Shown here in pieces: positions 55,838 through 63,498 of a DNA stretch of 64,000 nucleotides. The translations under genes and the position numbers were made by a program. Under the pieces are notes generated by a model, which saw only the letters and a program-made list of their open reading frames with translations, ran no database searches and was not told where the DNA came from. Source of the DNA: Lewinellaceae bacterium (GTDB lineage: Bacteria > Bacteroidota > Bacteroidia > Chitinophagales > Saprospiraceae); contig JACJYM010000001.1 of NCBI GenBank assembly GCA_020636155.1, positions 357,118 through 421,117 on the forward strand, written 5' to 3'. How positions within the stretch are numbered: position 1 is the stretch's first letter; the number at the start of each line of letters is the position of its first letter.

Positions 55838-56009
55838 AGTTTTTTACGTCTAATGACTTGGAAGAAGAGCTAAACTTACCATTGACGCAAAAATAAAAAT
55901 GATTGATACGCTGGCAAAGTATGAACTACAAGCTCTATTATAAATGATAGATTTAGCTTTAGCCAATAAGCATATGAAAGATAATTTACAAACTTTAATT
56001 GCTCAATAA
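55667..56009 (+). pseudogene. XRE-type helix-turn-helix regulator, decayed (copy 2)
   Basis: Same start as copy 1 (MADKLKKPG) but TAA occurs at codon 12 (CTAGCTTAAGG instead of GAAGCTAAAGG). After the shared part, fragments of a different XRE C-terminus follow in mixed frames (LEEELNLPLTQ, MIDTLAKYELQALL, ANKHMKDNLQTLIAQ). The mosaic suggests recombination of the duplicated 5' part onto another regulator. Confidence 0.65.
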
Positions 56010-56010
56010 T

Positions 56011-56235
56011 ATGTACACATACAAAATACATCTACACAAAGAGACGGAAGGTGGATTCACTGTTTCTGTTCCGGCATTGCCTGGCTGTATAACTTATGGC
56101 GAAGATGTGGACGAGGCGATATCAATGGCCAAAGAAGCTATTGAACTGTATATTGAAGAATTGAAGGAAAGAGGCGAAGCCATTCCCGATGATAGTAACA
56201 CGTTGGAATATTCTTTAAACCTTGAAATGGTATAA
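56011..56235 (+). CDS. hicB: HicB-family antitoxin
   Basis: ATG at 56011 (MYTYKIHLHKETEGGFTVSVPALPGCITYGEDVDEAISMAKEAIELYIEELKERGEAIP), 74 residues: the complete HicB RNase-H-like fold with its VPALPGC signature. It is intact. The partner toxin follows directly but is broken. Confidence 0.9.
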   Translation: MYTYKIHLHKETEGGFTVSVPALPGCITYGEDVDEAISMAKEAIELYIEELKERGEAIPDDSNTLEYSLNLEMV

Positions 56236-56238
56236 ACC

Positions 56239-56438
56239 TAAGCCCAAAGTATCTTATAAAAATTTTAGAACAACACGGCTTTATTTACAAACGTTTCTAA
56301 GGTTCTCATCAATTATATTACAACCCTGTTACTAACAAAACGGTTATTGTGCCTGTTCACGGTGGCAAGGATATGAAAAAAGGCACTTTCCTTGCTTTAC
56401 TTAAGCAAGCTGGGATTGATAGGAATAACTTGGACTAA
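56239..56438 (+). pseudogene. HicA-family toxin, interrupted
   Basis: The frame reads LIKILEQHGFIYKRF, TAA (56298-56300), GSHQLYYNPVTNKTVIVPVHGGKDMKKGTFLALLKQAGIDRNNLD, stop: a complete HicA with its catalytic His in GSHQLYY. The stop is made by CGTTTCTAAGG where relatives would have CGTTCTAAAGG: one T gained and one A lost, restoring frame immediately. No ATG is left in this frame before the motif. Confidence 0.85.
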
Positions 56439-56500
56439 TTTTCTTTTTTGTATCAATATGGAAATTGCTTTTTAGGTTTCCATTTGCCATTAAAGAAAGT

Positions 56501-56532
56501 ACAATGGCCCTGAAAATTTTCAGGGCCATTGT
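56501..56532. terminator. Perfect 32-bp palindromic hairpin between the TA island and the RHS region
   Basis: ACAATGGCCCTGAAAA (56501-56516) followed by its exact reverse complement to 56532. It is positioned to serve as a bidirectional terminator for the HicAB module (plus strand) and the RHS remnant (minus strand, stop at 56535). Confidence 0.75.
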
Positions 56533-56534
56533 TA

Positions 56535-57180
56535 TTAGTGATATTTCTTCTCTATAGCTTTTTGCTCTTTAAAGTTTTCAAATATATACTCACAAGCTTC
56601 ATTCTCTGACGGAAATACTTTTTCATTATCTCTATTTCCCCTTTCGTCAAAATAGAAAACTTCCCAAATGCCATAGTCGTACTGTACGCCGTCGCCTTTG
56701 AGTGATTTTACTTGCCGAAAGCCGTTGTTTTCGGTTTCCACCTTATCGAGTGATTTCGTATCACTCGATTGCTGAAAAATATTTCAGCAACAGTCGGTCA
56801 TCATTAAAACCATAGCGATAGACGTAGAGACTGTCTGTACGGCCGGGCATCGTCCTTGCCGCATCAGCACTTTTTCCTGTGGAGTAAAGTGTGATGACTC
56901 CACATCTGCTCCTCTTCCTCCTGACGTCGGAATAAGGGGCTGGTGTTCCGTTTCGTTTCGGATAAGACACATCTCGTATGTGTCTTATTTTCCTCACTCA
57001 CCAAAAGGATAGTAGTCACTATAGCTGACCACTTCTGGTCGGTACAAAGATAGTAATTCCTCGCCATTATTGTGACCCGATCTCTCCGATATTTTATTGT
57101 CGGTGACTACAGATAAGACGTTGCCTAGGTGGTTGATGATGTGGGATGTAATCCCTTCAAGCGAACAGGCACAGGGCATA
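56535..57180 (-). pseudogene. RHS-core stub fused to the end of an immunity-like gene (orphan cassette 5)
   Basis: On the minus strand it begins with an RHS core at NHLGNVLSVVTDNKIS (about 57140), runs to EVVSYSDYYPFGE, and stops. After a hairpin-bearing insert a second core piece (MPGRTDSL...YRYGFN) and a third (SLKGDGVQYDYG) appear. The last joins directly to IWEVFYFDERGNRDNEKVFPSE and a short tail ending KKYH (68-codon frame 56741-56535), which looks like the C-terminal part of an immunity protein. A deletion must have removed the toxin tip and the start of that gene. Nothing here should make a functional toxin. Confidence 0.75.
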
Positions 57181-57217
57181 GAAGGGAAAGAAAGGAAATA
57201 GGTTGTAAGTGGCTGTA
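56671..57217. repeat. RHS-stub repeat, left copy
   Basis: About 547 bp, nearly identical to 58649-59194 (offset 1978 at the left end). It includes three hairpins: ATCGAGTGAT/ATCACTCGAT (56745-56769), TTGCTGAAA/TTTCAGCAA (56770-56791) and ATAAGACACAT/ATGTGTCTTAT near 56961-56987. Confidence 0.85.
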
Positions 57218-57294
57218 TATCTGCCGATTATGCGGTAAATTAAAATGTGGAAAACTTTTTGGTTTTCTGCTGTTTTTGGTGGACGGGAGGCATG

Positions 57295-57322
57295 AAAAAA
57301 GCCCCTGCAACGTGCAGAGGCT
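57295..57322 (-). terminator. Rho-independent terminator after immunity gene 4
   Basis: On the minus strand GCCTCTGCA, loop CGT, TGCAGGGGC (one G-T pair), then TTTTTT. It lies 48 nt after the stop at 57370. Confidence 0.85.
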
Positions 57323-57369
57323 GTCGTTTTTATCGTATTGTTCTTGGTGGTAACCTGCGACAATCAGGT

Positions 57370-57726
57370 TTAGTCTAAATTCATTAGCGTCATTATCCCT
57401 TCCTTTTTACACACTATAAACTCATAAGAGTTAGTGAATATATCATTTTCAACTAAAATTTCTTCCTTTAACTCAATGTTCAAATAATTGGCCAGTTGTA
57501 AGTTAAAGCAAAAATCTACAATATTTCGTTTAATCCAAATATTGATATAAGAATTGTAATATTCTTCTAAATATTTGAGTTCTACTCCGACTAATATATT
57601 ATCATTTTCTATATCAGTTATGTAATCTCCAATTTGATTAAGTGATAAATTTAAAAATTTTGCCAACAAACTTTCAATTTTATTTCTGGTCACTTTTCCT
57701 TTTATTGAAACATGTTTAATTTCCAT
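57370..57726 (-). CDS. Putative immunity protein of orphan toxin cassette 4
   Basis: 118 residues from an ATG 6 nt after the stop of the orphan toxin. It is acidic and alpha/beta (KIESLLAKFLNLSLNQIGDYITDIENDNILVGVELKYLEEYYNSYINIWIKR), of no family I recognise. Position directly after a toxin tip and before a terminator is that of an immunity gene. It appears intact while its toxin carries a stop. Confidence 0.65.
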   Translation of the reverse strand: MEIKHVSIKGKVTRNKIESLLAKFLNLSLNQIGDYITDIENDNILVGVELKYLEEYYNSYINIWIKRNIVDFCFNLQLANYLNIELKEEILVENDIFTNSYEFIVCKKEGIMTLMNLD

Positions 57727-57732
57727 TTAGAG

Positions 57733-58689
57733 TTATTGAGTACTTTTATATAAATCAATTAGTTTTTGTCTTGAATTAATATCAACGGCGCCTCCTTTCA
57801 CCATGCCATAAAAAAACTTTTCGGCCTTGCCAATTAATCCTCCTGATTCAACAATTTTTTGATAAACCGAAAATTCTCCTTGTGTTAAATCTACACTACC
57901 GGCATTACCACTTCTTGGGAAAATTGTTCCTGTTTCAGTATGTATTCCATATCTATTTCCACTTGAAGTAATTAAATCGTTACCGTCAATAATTGCCTTC
58001 CCTTTAGAGATTTCACTTAAATCTTTTGAATAATCATAGTCTCCACGGTAAACGGTTTTTTTAGTAGATTTATTTCCTTTTCCCTATCTTGTTTTACTAG
58101 TTATTGAACTTGCAGTATGTGCCTTTGAAAGTTTTACCCCAACTTTCGTAATGTATTTGTACGCTTTGTATAAATTATTAATTCCATCAAAAAGCGATGC
58201 AATCGCGATGGCTGACTCTGCTTTATTACCAATGGAAGCCATTGACTGAACTTTTGACTCTATTTCGTCTATAGTAGTGAATGATTGCCATTCTTCATCA
58301 GTGATTTTATTTAAACTGAAATTAATATAACTATCAGGTATTAGCCTCCAACTACAATCTACGTCATAATAGGCAAAACTTGCTTCAATTCCGTACTTAG
58401 AGAGTTTGAAGTCAATATCACCTACACCAGTGGACATTGTGATTATATCCTGAGTTTTTGCAAGCTTCCATTCTGTTTGACCATCATTATTGATGTTACT
58501 CATAAAATAGCAATATTCCAACCCATCCAAATCAAACCCATCAATAGGTCTATTACTAGCAAACTGATATGGAGTAAGCATTGGATAAGAACTTGTGAGC
58601 GGATCAACAGATAAAAACCTCGCCATCCTACTATCATATATTCTAAAGCCATAGTCGTACTGTACGCCGTCGCCTTTGAGAGATTTCAC
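57733..58689 (-). pseudogene. Orphan RHS tip with C-terminal toxin, interrupted by TAG (cassette 4)
   Basis: The frame starts at the core motif KGDGVQYDYGFRIYDSRMARFLSVDPLTSSYPMLTPYQFASNRPIDGFDLDGLE, continues with a tip (201 codons), and meets TAG at 58084-58086. The same frame then gives a 116-residue toxin domain: GNKSTKKTVYRGDYDYSKD, GNRYGIHTETGTIFPRSGN, LTQGEFSVYQKIVESGG, ending DLYKSTQ at 57733. VYRGD recalls the first motif of ADP-ribosyltransferase folds, but this is weak. There is no start codon other than GTG at 58689, so it is a displaced cassette that would be expressed only after recombination with a full RHS gene. Confidence 0.75.
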
Positions 58690-59194
58690 TTGCCGAAAGC
58701 CGTTGTTTTCGGTTCCTTCCTTATCGAGTGATTGCGTATCACTCGATTGCTGAAAAAATTTTCAGCACCAGTCAGTCATCATTAAATCCGTAGCGGTAAT
58801 CGTAGAGGCTGCCTGTACGGCCGGGCATCGTCCTTGCCGCATCAGCACTTTATCCTATGGAGTAAAGTGTGATGACTCCACATCTGCTCCTCTTCCTCCT
58901 GACGTCGGAATGCGGGGCTGGTGTTTCGTTTCGTTTCGGATAAGACACATCACGTATGTGTCTTATTTTCCTCACTCACCAAACTGGTAGTACTCACTAT
59001 AGCTGACCACTTCTGGTCGATACAAAGATAGAAAATCTCCATTACTCGGCCCTGATGTTTGGGATATTTTATTATCCGTGATCACTGATAGGACGTTGCC
59101 TAGGTGGTTGGTGATGTGGGGTGTAAGCTCTTTCATGCGAGCGGGCACAGGACAGAGAAGGGAAAAGAAGGAAATAGGAAGTAAGTGGCTGTAA
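58649..59194. repeat. RHS-stub repeat, right copy (orphan cassette 4 core pieces)
   Basis: Same order as 56671-57217: GDGVQYDYG coding piece, hairpin ATCGAGTGAT/ATCACTCGAT (58723-58747), a TGCTGAAAA hairpin, MPGRTGSLYDYRYGFN piece, hairpin ATAAGACACAT/ATGTGTCTTAT (about 58938-58964), then the NHLGNVLSVV core piece and a spacer. The 5' end of the stub at NHLGNVL is the same in both. Confidence 0.85.
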
Positions 59195-59269
59195 AACAGT
59201 GCATTGTGTTAAAAATACGGATTGTGGAAAACTAATTGTTTTTGAGGGTTATTTTGAGGTAAAAAGTAT

Positions 59270-59296
59270 AAAAAAGCCCGGCAAGTCCGGGCTTTT
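59270..59296 (-). terminator. Rho-independent terminator after immunity gene 3
   Basis: On the minus strand GCCCGG, loop ACTTG, CCGGGC, extended by AAAA/TTTT and followed by TTTTTT. It starts 2 nt after the stop codon at 59299. Confidence 0.9.
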
Positions 59297-59298
59297 GA

Positions 59299-59982
59299 TT
59301 ATGCTGTAAGTTCTGAACTCTTTAATTGCGATATTTTTTTGTCCTGCTTGTTTGCTTCTATCTGCTTTAAAAATTCATCTCTGTTAGATATTGTTGTCTG
59401 CAAACCTTGAAGCCATTCGTTTACATCTACACCACATGCTTTAAAGTGGTTTGTGTCCCAGTTTCTTTTGTTGATTTGCTCCAATACACTTTGAGCCTCT
59501 GTAACGCCTATAAACAAAGCTATTTTTAGTTTTGCTTCTTGAAGTACAGCTTGTAAATAAGAATTAGGGGCAGCACTCAATGGCGGCTTTTGTGAGCTAT
59601 CCTCTATTGCCGCTACTATTTTTTTTAAAGAGATATTTCCTTCAAATGGTAATGGTGTTTGGCTTTTTATGCTATCCACCACATCACCAAGAAATACACT
59701 GTGCTTTTCATAAGGTATGTCATATTGATACCCCTTTTTGTTTTTAAAATCCCTTAAAAAAATAGGGTAATCAAGACTTGCCTTTATATCCTTTTTCCAA
59801 ATTGGATATAATACAAAATATGGACTGTAACTTTCAGTATGTGGGGACTTTATCAACTCAATTCCAAGAACGCAAGAACCAACAACCTTATACAACTTAT
59901 TTTGAGCATACATAGTCAATTGAGGAAAGGCATTTTGCCAATCCTCAATTACTTTCTTTTTTATTGTTTTATCTATTGCCAT
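59299..59982 (-). CDS. Putative immunity protein of the nuclease-type RHS toxin (cassette 3)
   Basis: 227 residues, starting 8 nt after the RHS toxin stop. Residues 1-60 and 60-110 read as alpha/beta (YSPYFVLYPIWKKDIKASLDYPIFL, KGYQYDIPYEKHSVFLGDVVDSI), followed by helices with a lysine-rich end. No known family recognised. Operon position, the tight gap and the following terminator indicate an immunity role. Confidence 0.7.
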   Translation of the reverse strand: MAIDKTIKKKVIEDWQNAFPQLTMYAQNKLYKVVGSCVLGIELIKSPHTESYSPYFVLYPIWKKDIKASLDYPIFLRDFKNKKGYQYDIPYEKHSVFLGDVVDSIKSQTPLPFEGNISLKKIVAAIEDSSQKPPLSAAPNSYLQAVLQEAKLKIALFIGVTEAQSVLEQINKRNWDTNHFKACGVDVNEWLQGLQTTISNRDEFLKQIEANKQDKKISQLKSSELTA

Positions 59983-59990
59983 TCCTGTTG

Positions 59991-61979
59991 CTAAGGTTTA
60001 ATAATTTGTATTCCATAGCCTGGGAAACTATTTGAATATTTCAAAAATTGAGAATTACTCATAAAAGCATTACCAAATTTGAAATCATAAATCGTCTTGG
60101 TACTGTGATTAACTACATCTAAAAATCCTCTTCCCGCAGGGCCATTAAAGTAATTACTACCTAAACTAAGGTTTCCTCCATACATACTTTGATAACGACT
60201 TAAAAGATTTTTAGCATAAGTATGTTTTAATGTTCCTGCAACGCCTCCTGAACCTCCAATAGCTGCTTCTGCCTTCTGTGCTGCCTTAGTTACAAGCTGC
60301 AATTCCGTCATTCCCGTCTTAGCGGCTTTACTAGAACTCGTCAAACTCGACTTTCGTAATCCTACACCACCTAATTCTGCACTAGCTCCCTTAACAACAT
60401 CGTCAGCTACACCCACACTTTTACCAATGGCTACTCCTTCACTTAAAACTGGGCTGATAACTGTCAACATTCCAGATGTCTGCTTATCAATAGCCTCTGA
60501 ACTTCCTTTAATGGTGTTAGAAAAACCATCTAATCCATCAATTTGATCACCTCTACCTTTAAACCATCCTTGTCCAAAGGCATAAACATCATCAGCCATA
60601 CTATAAAGAATCCGTTCTCCCGGGTGCTTGGAACTAGAAAAATATCTAAAAAAGCTTTGTGCAACATTTGGTTCCCATGCTCTTATACGTGGACCTGTAT
60701 AATTACTCACCATCTGAAGTTCAGGTAGGTTATAATGTATGGGTTGATTATCATCACTATTATCTGCGGCATCTTGGGCTGTTTTCTGATCTTGATATGG
60801 CCCATAAATAGTACCTTCTTCACCAGCGACACCTGTTACTTTCCATTCTTCCAATCCATCAAGGTCAATCGCCCAGATCGGCTTATTCCCTGCGAATTGG
60901 TAAGGTGTATAAAATGGAAACGATGATGTGAGCGGATCCACACTCAAGAACCTAGCCATCCTGCTATCATATATCCTAAACCCATAATCATACTGTACTC
61001 CGTCGCCTTTGACTTCGTCGTCTTTTTCCTTGCCGTTAAATCCGTATCGGTAAGAATCCGTCTGTCCGCTGCGAGTAGGCATTTTCCAACCAAATGGATA
61101 GTACTCACTAAAGCTGACCACTTCTGGTCGATACAAAGATAATAATTCTTCGCCATTATTATGACCTGACTCAGATATTTTGTTGTCGGTGACTACTGAT
61201 AGGACGTTGCCTAGGTGGTTGGTAAGTTCATATCGTCGCTGACCAGCCCGTCGCAGATACAAGCCCTTTATGCTATTACTAAGCATGTCTATAGACGGCG
61301 AGAGCTGTAGCATACCTAATCGTGACGATCCATAGATGTGGAATTCTTTCGCCTCGAAGAATTCAATTTCTTCTGACCCGGTCTTGGGTCTGCTCTCGTA
61401 GGTTGCCATGACATTGCCTGCGGCATCCCTCATGTAGTAGGTGGTATTATTCTCTCTTACGCTATTGGGGTCATAGACATCCTTGATGACTCTATTGCCC
61501 ATGGCATCATAGATAAATGATATTGTTTTCTTGCCTTTGTATATCTTTTTTATCTTACCAAAGTGGTTCCACTCGATGGCTTCGATGCCCTCATTGATAT
61601 CCATGATGAGATTGCCTGATGCATCATAACTGCCTGTATAATCTCTGTCACTGATGTCGCCCAGCCCTGCATCGTCTACTCCATCCTCAATATATCTTAA
61701 TAAATTTTGATTATTATTAAAGTCATATATCAATTCATCCATAGATCCTTCTGCGGAATTCCTAAAAAGGGTTTTTAAATTACCATTAGCATCATAAGAG
61801 TATTTGGTACCGTAGATTGATGAAGTCTGATCTCCATTCCAGCCAAATTGTCTAATATCCGACTCTATTTGATCGACATAAGAGTACATGCCGGTGATAC
61901 GGTGGAGCTGGTCGTAAGTATATTTTCTGGGTTGTAGATCCGGTCTTGTATTGTTGAGGTCTCGCAGTGCGGTGGTCAT
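59991..61979 (-). CDS. RHS-core protein C-terminal segment with PD-(D/E)XK-like nuclease tip (cassette 3)
   Basis: 662 residues from an ATG at 61979. YD-type RHS repeats in order: KYTYDQLHRITGMYSYV, KYSYDANGNLKTLFRN, GSYDASGNLIMDINEGIEAIEWNHFGKI, FIYDAMGNRVIKDVYD, YYMRDAAGNVMATYES, then the core YELTNHLGNVLSVV ... YYPFGWKMPTRSGQTDSYRYGFNGKEKDDEVKGDGVQYDYGFRIYDSRMARFLSVDPLT. The C-terminal ~95 residues, TLKHTYAKNLLSRY ... GRGFLDVVNHSTKTIYDFKFGNA ... YGIQIIKP, have the D...DxK layout of nuclease toxins. A full RHS shell would need ~1000 more residues upstream; they are missing here, so the gene is a truncated or displaced cassette, though its frame is clean. Confidence 0.85.
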   Translation of the reverse strand: MTTALRDLNNTRPDLQPRKYTYDQLHRITGMYSYVDQIESDIRQFGWNGDQTSSIYGTKYSYDANGNLKTLFRNSAEGSMDELIYDFNNNQNLLRYIEDGVDDAGLGDISDRDYTGSYDASGNLIMDINEGIEAIEWNHFGKIKKIYKGKKTISFIYDAMGNRVIKDVYDPNSVRENNTTYYMRDAAGNVMATYESRPKTGSEEIEFFEAKEFHIYGSSRLGMLQLSPSIDMLSNSIKGLYLRRAGQRRYELTNHLGNVLSVVTDNKISESGHNNGEELLSLYRPEVVSFSEYYPFGWKMPTRSGQTDSYRYGFNGKEKDDEVKGDGVQYDYGFRIYDSRMARFLSVDPLTSSFPFYTPYQFAGNKPIWAIDLDGLEEWKVTGVAGEEGTIYGPYQDQKTAQDAADNSDDNQPIHYNLPELQMVSNYTGPRIRAWEPNVAQSFFRYFSSSKHPGERILYSMADDVYAFGQGWFKGRGDQIDGLDGFSNTIKGSSEAIDKQTSGMLTVISPVLSEGVAIGKSVGVADDVVKGASAELGGVGLRKSSLTSSSKAAKTGMTELQLVTKAAQKAEAAIGGSGGVAGTLKHTYAKNLLSRYQSMYGGNLSLGSNYFNGPAGRGFLDVVNHSTKTIYDFKFGNAFMSNSQFLKYSNSFPGYGIQIIKP

Positions 61980-62188
61980 GCGACCCCCTTAAATCCTCCC
62001 TCAAAATCCCTCTCATACCTCCCCCATTCCCCCTAAAGATAGATGGGTGGGGGCAGAGAAAGAAAAGGAAGAAAAAAGGCGGCAAGTTGCTGTGAATCAG
62101 TGGAATATGTTGCAAATGTAAAATGTGGAAAAGTATTTGATTTTGGTTGTTTTCAGGAGTATAAACAAGGATAATCGAGGAGTTTTTA
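61980..62188. other. Conserved spacer upstream of the RHS segment
   Basis: No gene. The stretch around 62048-62150 (GGCAGAGAAAGAAAAGG, AAGTTGCTGTGAATCAGTGG, AAAATGTGGAAAAG) is related to 57165-57260 and 59145-59245, which occupy the same position between the previous terminator and the start of each RHS stub. Confidence 0.6.
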
Positions 62189-62226
62189 AAGAATAAAGCC
62201 CTGCCGAACGGCAGGGCTTTATTCTT
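62189..62226 (-). terminator. Strong hairpin terminator after immunity gene 2
   Basis: 17-bp perfect stem with a GAAC/GTTC tetraloop (arms 62189-62205 and 62210-62226, core GCCCTGCC/GGCAGGGC), followed on the minus strand by a T-rich stretch. It lies 63 nt after the stop at 62289. Confidence 0.9.
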
Positions 62227-62288
62227 ATTGTATTTTGTGAAGTTGTAAACTTGTTCAATCCAAATATTTCATTAGCATCATAAAGCTT

Positions 62289-62741
62289 TTAATCTAAATT
62301 TACTATTTCATCATCAATACATTTTATGGTTATAAGGTCTTCATTAAATTCTATTCTTTCATAGTAATCAGGCAAAGAATATGTCCCAACTATTGCCAAA
62401 TCTGTAATGTTAATTTTAATAATTTCAAGCTCTGTAATTACATACATAGCTTCCTTAAATATTTTAGTATCATAAAAATAATAATCCAAAGAGAGCTTTT
62501 TTAATACTCTGCCTGTACCGAACTCGAATATTATAAATATTAAGTCTATACCTATTGAGCAAAGCGCCAGGTCGATCCATTTTATTACAGGCTTAATTTC
62601 GCTTTGCCATCCTAGTTTGAAGATATTTTTGCCGTCTGATAACACACCAAACGTTCTATCTGTCAATTCGTCTTCAAAAAGAACAGGAATCTTCAGTCTT
62701 TTAAATTCAGATTCCGATATTTCTTTTATACATGCATTCAT
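62289..62741 (-). CDS. Putative immunity protein (cassette 2)
   Basis: 150 residues: ISESEFKRLKIPVLFEDELTDRTFGVLSDGKNIFKLGWQSEIKPVIKWIDLALCSIGIDLIFIIFEFGTGRVLKKLSLDYYF. Residues with repeated V-E-L and I-x-I strands and bladed spacing suggest an all-beta fold. It begins 2 nt after a toxin-tip fragment and ends before a terminator, as an immunity gene would. Confidence 0.65.
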   Translation of the reverse strand: MNACIKEISESEFKRLKIPVLFEDELTDRTFGVLSDGKNIFKLGWQSEIKPVIKWIDLALCSIGIDLIFIIFEFGTGRVLKKLSLDYYFYDTKIFKEAMYVITELEIIKINITDLAIVGTYSLPDYYERIEFNEDLITIKCIDDEIVNLD

Positions 62742-62743
62742 TA

Positions 62744-63079
62744 CTACTTATATATTTTGGGAATTATTGTTGAAATAGATGGTGTAGCACTCATATTTCC
62801 ACCTTCATAGAAAAATCCAACATTATTGCTTCCCTTATTTCCAATATTAATGCTTTTCATTACTGTAGTTCCATATTGACTGGTCCTAGATGATATAATT
62901 GTTCCACTTTCAAAAGCTTGTGTGAAGACATCCATCAATTGACTTTCACTATTTATTCCAAGTGTTGTCAAATCCTTCAAATTTTGCGATGACCTAACAA
63001 TATTATATTCGGAGCTGCTTACTACACGTCCAAAGAAATAATCAAACTTTGTAGGGTTTATTGAAAATCCTCTCTCATT
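62744..63079 (-). pseudogene. Orphan RHS toxin tip fragment (cassette 2)
   Basis: Open from 63079 to 62744 with no start codon other than TTG near 62980. It reads NERGFSINPTKFDYFFGRVVSSSEYNIVRSSQNLKDLTTLGINSESQLMDVFTQAFESGT and ends STIIPKIYK. The FDYFFGRV...NLKDLTTLGI pattern is found in RHS tip toxins. The upstream core is absent; an in-frame TAA precedes it. It would need recombination to be produced. Confidence 0.7.
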
Positions 63080-63105
63080 TTATTGTGTTAGCGGTCTTTC
63101 AAAAA

Positions 63106-63498
63106 TTACCAAAATGGGATTTCTTTTTTAATGTCTATATGCTGAACTAAACTATCTAAATTGACATCCTCTGACACCTCATATTCGTCCAGTAGAGTGT
63201 TATCTTTTGGATTTTTTGACGAATAAGCTATTATATAATAGTGTCCTATTTTTAGTTTTTCCATATCATCAAAAAATGGATAATAGGCTATTCCTTTGAC
63301 TAGAATTGTGTTCGCCTCGAAATCATAATAATAATTCATTCCAGATTTAGATCTTCTCTCCTTGGTTACTTCTCCTATGCTAAATTCAACATTTTCAATA
63401 ATGTTACATTTTTCTAACTGTATGAAATAAGTTAAAATGAGCAACATAATTATTCCCCCACCAAAAACTATAATATTTTCAATTTTACCTTTTTGCAT
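63106..63498 (-). CDS. Putative membrane-anchored immunity protein (cassette 1)
   Basis: 130 residues with one helix (IIVFGGGIIMLLILTYFIQL, about 9-28) then a polar part with YYYDFEANTILVKGIAYYPFFDDMEKLKIGHYYIIAYSSKN. It overlaps the end of the RHS tip gene by 14 nt, so translation is coupled. Similar small single-helix proteins often protect against RHS or related toxins, but I do not recognise a family. Confidence 0.65.
   Translation of the reverse strand: MQKGKIENIIVFGGGIIMLLILTYFIQLEKCNIIENVEFSIGEVTKERRSKSGMNYYYDFEANTILVKGIAYYPFFDDMEKLKIGHYYIIAYSSKNPKDNTLLDEYEVSEDVNLDSLVQHIDIKKEIPFW

Noticed and set aside
51298..56438. Integron cassette array as explanation of the toxin-antitoxin island
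   Set aside because: Genes lie in both orientations, no integrase is present and no attC-type RYYYAAC/GTTRRRY pairs were found at module ends.
56864..57363. Overlapping frames on both strands in the left RHS stub
   Set aside because: They are fragments of the RHS core and hairpin inserts read in the wrong frame.
51837..58086. Recoding of TAG as a sense codon (PIN toxin and RHS toxin 4 both have in-frame TAG)
   Set aside because: sbcC ends in TAG, other interrupted genes carry TAA or TGA, and all interruptions lie in accessory genes; decay is simpler.
61852..62115. 87-codon minus-strand frame overlapping the start of the RHS segment
   Set aside because: Its second half is the RHS coding region in another frame, and its first half is the conserved non-coding spacer.
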